DNA from: Planctomycetota bacterium
GTDB lineage: Bacteria; Planctomycetota; Planctomycetia; Pirellulales; Pirellulaceae
Length of the DNA stretch: 64,000 bases
Assembly (NCBI GenBank): GCA_029259935.1
Contig: JAJDEH010000476.1
Coordinates: forward strand, 1 to 64,000
Reading direction: 5' to 3'
In this document: positions 60,699 through 64,000 of the stretch, one piece after another
Layout: each line of letters opens with the position of its first letter
Numbering within the stretch: position 1 is the first letter of the stretch
Made by a program: the position numbers and the translations under genes
The notes under the pieces: model-generated
Seen by the model: the letters and a program-made list of their open reading frames with translations, nothing else
Database searches by the model: none
Told to the model about the DNA's origin: nothing

Positions 60699-61936
60699 TG
60701 GTATACGAATCGTCCAGGGTTGAGGATGTCATGCGGGTCAAACTGGCGCTTCACGTCGTCCATGATGAAATAAGGAATCTCCACGCCGCCCCAATGACAC
60801 TGGTGAGTCATCTCGCTTCCGCCAGGGTTCGACAAAACCGTGCAGTGGCCCTGCAGCGAACTGGCCAGTGGTTGCAATCGCCCGACCAACATTCGCGAAA
60901 GCCCTTCGGTCGGAATTTCGGCAAAACGCGCGATCACGACACCGTTGCCGGCGTGCGATTGAATGGAAGCTTCGGGGTCAATTGCATGCAACGCCTCGAT
61001 CAAGGGCGTTACACCGCTGGGAACCACATTGGCTTTGAGCACCAACGGTGCGTCGCTGTCGGGAAACTCGACAAGTCGCTTCCAAAGCGTTTCCGCGGCG
61101 GCCTGGTCGAGCTTACGATGGCTTGCCATTCCCAATTCGTCCCATTCACTCCTCAGTTGCTGCTGCATCCAGTTGACTTCGGCCTCGGTCCCCTCCAAAC
61201 CGACAAGCAAATGGCACCTTTTCGACGAAACTCCGTCGGACGCATCGCTCAGTACATCGTCATTATTCCACAGCGGCCCACCGAGCAGTTCAATTGCCGA
61301 GGGAGTTGTGGCTGAACTGGCCAACGCGGCGAGCAGTCGCTCCGCCGCATCCAGATCAGGAACATCGCAGTGCAGCAGCGCGAACGCTTCAGGAATGGGC
61401 TTCAACTTCAGCGTTACTTCCGTGATTACTCCCAGCGTGCCGAGCGACCCGGTTAGCAGTTTGCAAAAGTCAAACCCGGCCACATTCTTGACGACTCGGC
61501 CGCCGCCCTTAAAATCTCGTCCCCGACCATCCACCGCGGTAATGCCGATGACGTAATCTCGCAGGTTGCCCAGTCCATACCGGCGGGGTCCATTCCAATT
61601 CGTCGCAATCACGCCGCCAAGCGTCGCATCGCCCCGGCGCGGAACATCCACCGGCAAGCGTTGGCTCTCGGATGCCAACGTGTCACTGAGCTTTTCCATG
61701 GTGATGCCGGCTTCGACCGTGATCGTCATATCACGAGCCGGATAGTCAATTACCTGAGCAAGGTTCGTCAGTTTCAGCCCCAGCCCTTCGCGTTTGGCGG
61801 GCAGCCCATAATCGAGACTGGTGCCGCCCCCGATCGGGTAAATCGGAGTCACCGAATCGTGGGCCTGGCGCAGCGTCTCCGCCACCGATTCGGTGTTCTC
61901 GGGCTGGATCGTTTCGATGAGCGGAAGGGGTGGCAT
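60695..61936 (-). CDS. glcE: Glycolate oxidase FAD-binding subunit
   Basis: 413 residues from the ATG at 61936 (MPPLPLIETIQPENTESVAE); the longer frame to 62161 overlaps glcD and is not family-like. The FAD-binding (PCMH-type) fold is visible: YPIGGGTSLDYGLPAKREGL, MTITVEAGITMEKLSDTLAS, GDATLGGVIATNWNGPRRYG and VKNVAGFDFCKLLTGSLGTL. The C-terminal half resembles a shortened FAD-oxidase cap, as usual for GlcE. It lies 5 bases after glcD and overlaps glcF by four bases, so the three form an operon. Confidence 0.94.
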   Translation of the reverse strand: MPPLPLIETIQPENTESVAETLRQAHDSVTPIYPIGGGTSLDYGLPAKREGLGLKLTNLAQVIDYPARDMTITVEAGITMEKLSDTLASESQRLPVDVPRRGDATLGGVIATNWNGPRRYGLGNLRDYVIGITAVDGRGRDFKGGGRVVKNVAGFDFCKLLTGSLGTLGVITEVTLKLKPIPEAFALLHCDVPDLDAAERLLAALASSATTPSAIELLGGPLWNNDDVLSDASDGVSSKRCHLLVGLEGTEAEVNWMQQQLRSEWDELGMASHRKLDQAAAETLWKRLVEFPDSDAPLVLKANVVPSGVTPLIEALHAIDPEASIQSHAGNGVVIARFAEIPTEGLSRMLVGRLQPLASSLQGHCTVLSNPGGSEMTHQCHWGGVEIPYFIMDDVKRQFDPHDILNPGRFVYQ

Positions 61937-61941
61937 CGCGT

Positions 61942-63381
61942 TCAAACGGCGGCTCGGCGGGAAGGATGTTTCTGTTCTATTCCGCAAGCGCCGGCCGTGG
62001 GTAGCATCTTGTCGGGACTCAGGTTGTTCTTCGGATTTAACGCCATTCGCAAACGGGTCATGGCCGCCAAATCGTTCTCGGTGAACATCTTGCTCATGAA
62101 GTGGACCTTCTCCACGCCGATTCCATGTTCGCCGGTGACGCTGCCACCGCAAGCCAGACACTCATCCAAGATCTCACCGCTGGCCTTAAGCACTAAGTCG
62201 ACCTGCTCGGTATCCCGTTCGTCGAACAGCAAAATCGGATGCAAATTGCCGTCGCCGGCATGAAAGACGTTGACGATGCGCAACCCATAATGATCGCCGA
62301 TCTCGCGAATCCGCCGCAGCATGTGAGGCAGTTTGGTGCGCGGCACGACTCCGTCTTGAGTGCAATAACTGGGACTTAGCCGGCCAATCGCACCGAATGC
62401 CTGCTTGCGGCACTTCCAAATTTTCTGACGTTCGCTGGCATCGGCCGCCTGTCGAACTTCGCGCGCGCCGCGGTTGGTGCAGATGTCGATAATGCGATCG
62501 CGCTGCTCGTCCAAACCAGCCTCCAGACCGTCGACCTCGACCAACAAGATGGCTTCGGCATCGAGCGGAAATCCAAAGCTGAAGGCCGCTTCAAGGGCTT
62601 CCAAGATTCCTTGGTCCATCATTTCCAAGGCGGCGGGTACGATTCCCGCGCCAATGATGTCGCTGATCGCGTTCGTTGCGTCATCGATCGACTCGAACAC
62701 GCCGAGCAGCGTGCGATAGCCCTGAGGATCGGGCGTCAGCCGCACCCAGACCTTGGTCACAATGGCCAACGTCCCTTCGCTGCCGACAATCGTCCCGACT
62801 AGGTCGAGCCCCAACGGATCCTCGACTGGGCCGCCAATTTGGACGATTCTGCCGTCCGCCAACACCGCTTCGACACCCATGACGTGATTGACCGTGACAC
62901 CGTATTTCAACGTATGTGGGCCACCTGAGTTCGTGGCAACGTTGCCGCCGATCGTGCAGGCACCTTGACTGGAGGGATCGGGAGCGTAATGAAATCCCGT
63001 GCCCTTGAGAGCCTGAGTCAGCCAAACGTTGACCACGCCCGGCTGGACCACCGCATAACGATCGCGGAGGTTGATTTCCAAGATCTCTTTCATCCGCGTC
63101 AACACAATCATCACGCCGCCGCCGACTGGCAGGCAGCCGCCCGCCAGACTGGTTCCAGCACCACGTGGCAGAAACGGCACATCCGCATCGTTGCAAGCAC
63201 GCACGATTTGAGCGACATGGTCGGATGTGCGTGGAAAAACCACCAGATCCGGGCTGTTCTTCTCGATCACAAAGCCGTCGCACTCGTAAACTAACAGCTC
63301 GCTGCTGCTGGTCAGCACGCTGTCAGGTCCAACAATGGCCCGCAGGCGATCAATTAACTGAGATTGAAGGGTGGCTGACAT
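61942..63381 (-). CDS. glcD: Glycolate oxidase subunit, FAD-linked
   Basis: 479 residues from the ATG at 63381 (MSATLQSQLIDRLRAIVGPD); a longer frame to 63522 is not family-like. It is an FAD-linked oxidase of the vanillyl-alcohol/lactate-dehydrogenase type: LLVYECDGFVIEKNSPDLVV, FLPRGAGTSLAGGCLPVGGG, APDPSSQGACTIGGNVATNS and GPHTLKYGVTVNHVMGVEAV. C-terminal landmarks are NVFHAGDGNLHPILLFDERD (HxGDGNxHP) and CGGSVTGEHGIGVEK. It carries the substrate and flavin site. Together with glcE and glcF it forms a leftward operon. Confidence 0.96.
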   Translation of the reverse strand: MSATLQSQLIDRLRAIVGPDSVLTSSSELLVYECDGFVIEKNSPDLVVFPRTSDHVAQIVRACNDADVPFLPRGAGTSLAGGCLPVGGGVMIVLTRMKEILEINLRDRYAVVQPGVVNVWLTQALKGTGFHYAPDPSSQGACTIGGNVATNSGGPHTLKYGVTVNHVMGVEAVLADGRIVQIGGPVEDPLGLDLVGTIVGSEGTLAIVTKVWVRLTPDPQGYRTLLGVFESIDDATNAISDIIGAGIVPAALEMMDQGILEALEAAFSFGFPLDAEAILLVEVDGLEAGLDEQRDRIIDICTNRGAREVRQAADASERQKIWKCRKQAFGAIGRLSPSYCTQDGVVPRTKLPHMLRRIREIGDHYGLRIVNVFHAGDGNLHPILLFDERDTEQVDLVLKASGEILDECLACGGSVTGEHGIGVEKVHFMSKMFTENDLAAMTRLRMALNPKNNLSPDKMLPTAGACGIEQKHPSRRAAV

Positions 63382-63895
63382 AGAGCTAATGGTGCTGACC
63401 GCCGTTTCGCGCAGTGAAACGATGCCTGAATTTATATGACGCCTGATGCATGCCGGGAAGTTGGCCGTTAGTAAAGTGTCCACCGGCAGAGCCGGTGGCT
63501 TGGGCGTAAGCCCAAAGGGCAAGATTTAGGTCGTGCGGTTTCGCTAATGGATTGCCAAACGGCGCTTCATTTCAAGTCGTGCAGTTTCTCGTACTCCATA
63601 CATTCAACGAAGCGGCTTCGACAGTTAATTCAACGCACAGCGAATCGCAACTGGCACAGCCAACTTTTCGGCCACGCCCGGAGGACGTGGATATTAAGGA
63701 TGCATTATACAGAAAACTGCCGATCCTTGTTTGAACGGCCCTCGCACAGCGTTCACAAGAAGGCCCGCGCGAAGTCGAGGAAACTGGGGTGCCAATCCAA
63801 CGGTCGCAAGCTTGTGTGCCGCTATAGTGATTGACTTGCTGATCGGTGTCAGCGTGTCGAGCTTTTTTTTCCCGCACCGCGCCAAAACCAAATGG
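63382..63895. other. Intergenic region upstream of glcD
   Basis: About 515 bases that hold the REP-like double hairpin (63480-63517) and, presumably, the glcD promoter. Only short frames are present, including one of 95 codons from 63547, with no family features. A T8 run at 63863-63870 is not paired with a strong stem. Confidence 0.5.
63480..63517. repeat. REP-like double hairpin
   Basis: CCACCGGC-AGA-GCCGGTGG (63480-63498, perfect 8-bp stem) is followed directly by TTGGGC-GTAA-GCCCAA (63500-63515, 6-bp stem). The two hairpins together make a compact extragenic element with no T tract. Such 'CCACCGGCxxxGCCGGTGG' palindromes resemble repetitive extragenic elements of planctomycete genomes, a recollection that needs a genome-wide count. 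Confidence 0.55.
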
Positions 63896-63938
63896 CCTCC
63901 GAAGCCGAAGGCTACAGGTTCGAATCCTGTCGGGGATA
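63896..63938 (+). tRNA. 3' fragment of tRNA-Arg(CCG)
   Basis: From the anticodon loop CTCCGAA (anticodon CCG at 63899-63901) the sequence follows a tRNA exactly. The 3' anticodon stem GCCGA is followed by a short variable loop, a perfect T arm (ACAGG-TTCGAAT-CCTGT, 63914-63930), then the 3' acceptor strand CGGGGAT and discriminator A (63931-63938). No matching 5' acceptor strand (ATCCCCG) or D arm lies upstream, and the stretch preceding the loop only partly pairs. So it is a partial tRNA gene rather than a working one. Such 3' fragments are the usual trace of tRNA-targeted integration. Confidence 0.72.
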
Positions 63939-64000
63939 CTTCCCGCTGGTTCAACGCAACTGCGGTAGAGCGCGCAGCAGTTGCTGGTCGGTGTGATATT

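Noticed and set aside
63694..63954. Minus-strand ORF containing SPTGFEPVAFGFGG
   Set aside because: This is the well-known false ORF seen opposite a tRNA gene; the tRNA fragment explains it.
1..64000. CRISPR array, prophage or complete insertion sequence
   Set aside because: No direct-repeat array with spacers, no transposase other than the partial recombinase, and no phage structural gene apart from a lone tail-collar protein was seen by reading.

Overview
The window looks like a planctomycete chromosome, most likely from the Pirellulales. Three protein features point there. The 1536-residue surface protein opens with a planctomycete-type 'IEPLEARAMMAG' N-terminal sorting motif. A PQQ-type dehydrogenase ends in a planctomycete-style haem domain. 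Several secreted proteins are lineage-specific, among them a J-domain-like/EF-hand protein, an esterase with an STN-like tail and a PEP-CTERM protein. GC content is moderate to high and genes lie on both strands with few obvious long operons. The lineage call is inference from protein style, not from a marker-gene tree.

Layout. 0-5.3 kb: the 5' end of a serine recombinase runs off the left edge. It is translationally coupled to a 100-residue ORF and lies beside a giant FG-GAP/trypsin/PKD/metalloprotease-like surface protein, with an ECF sigma factor upstream of that gene. 6-10.6 kb: a PQQ beta-propeller protein, an enolase-superfamily enzyme and an esterase. 10.8-13.7 kb: a cysteine desulfurase/persulfide-dioxygenase-like/rhodanese triple fusion, then stand-alone rpsR with a clear terminator. 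13.8-19.2 kb: a PEP-CTERM protein, a GNAT enzyme, a DUF6916/tail-collar mini-cluster that includes an apparently internally deleted DUF6916 copy, and a membrane-anchored J-like/EF-hand protein. 19.4-25.1 kb: a RibD/DHFR-like reductase, a TPR-like secreted protein, a sparsely coding stretch and a beta-helix protein.

25-44 kb is rich in envelope and carbohydrate functions: a TMTC-like multispan TPR protein, three membrane-anchored SGNH hydrolases, a YfhO-like membrane protein, an octahaem cytochrome, and a leftward run of SDR, aspartoacylase-like, Gfo/Idh, SDR and phosphoesterase-like genes. 44-49.7 kb holds two adjacent genes for proteins built from an unfamiliar eight-cysteine zinc-binding repeat (five copies). 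One of these genes is split by a one-base frameshift. 50-63.4 kb is more conventional: PQQ sugar dehydrogenase-cytochrome, ftsH, rsgA, ppc and glcDEF. The right edge carries a REP-like double hairpin and the 3' part of a tRNA-Arg(CCG), a typical integration-site remnant.

Most notable items: (1) the C8 zinc-repeat protein pair at 44.2-49.7 kb, which I cannot assign to a known family; (2) the three-enzyme sulfur fusion at 10.8-13.2 kb; (3) the tRNA-Arg 3' fragment at the right edge; (4) the DUF6916/tail-collar trio with an internally deleted copy; (5) a G8 tract near the start of an SGNH hydrolase gene.
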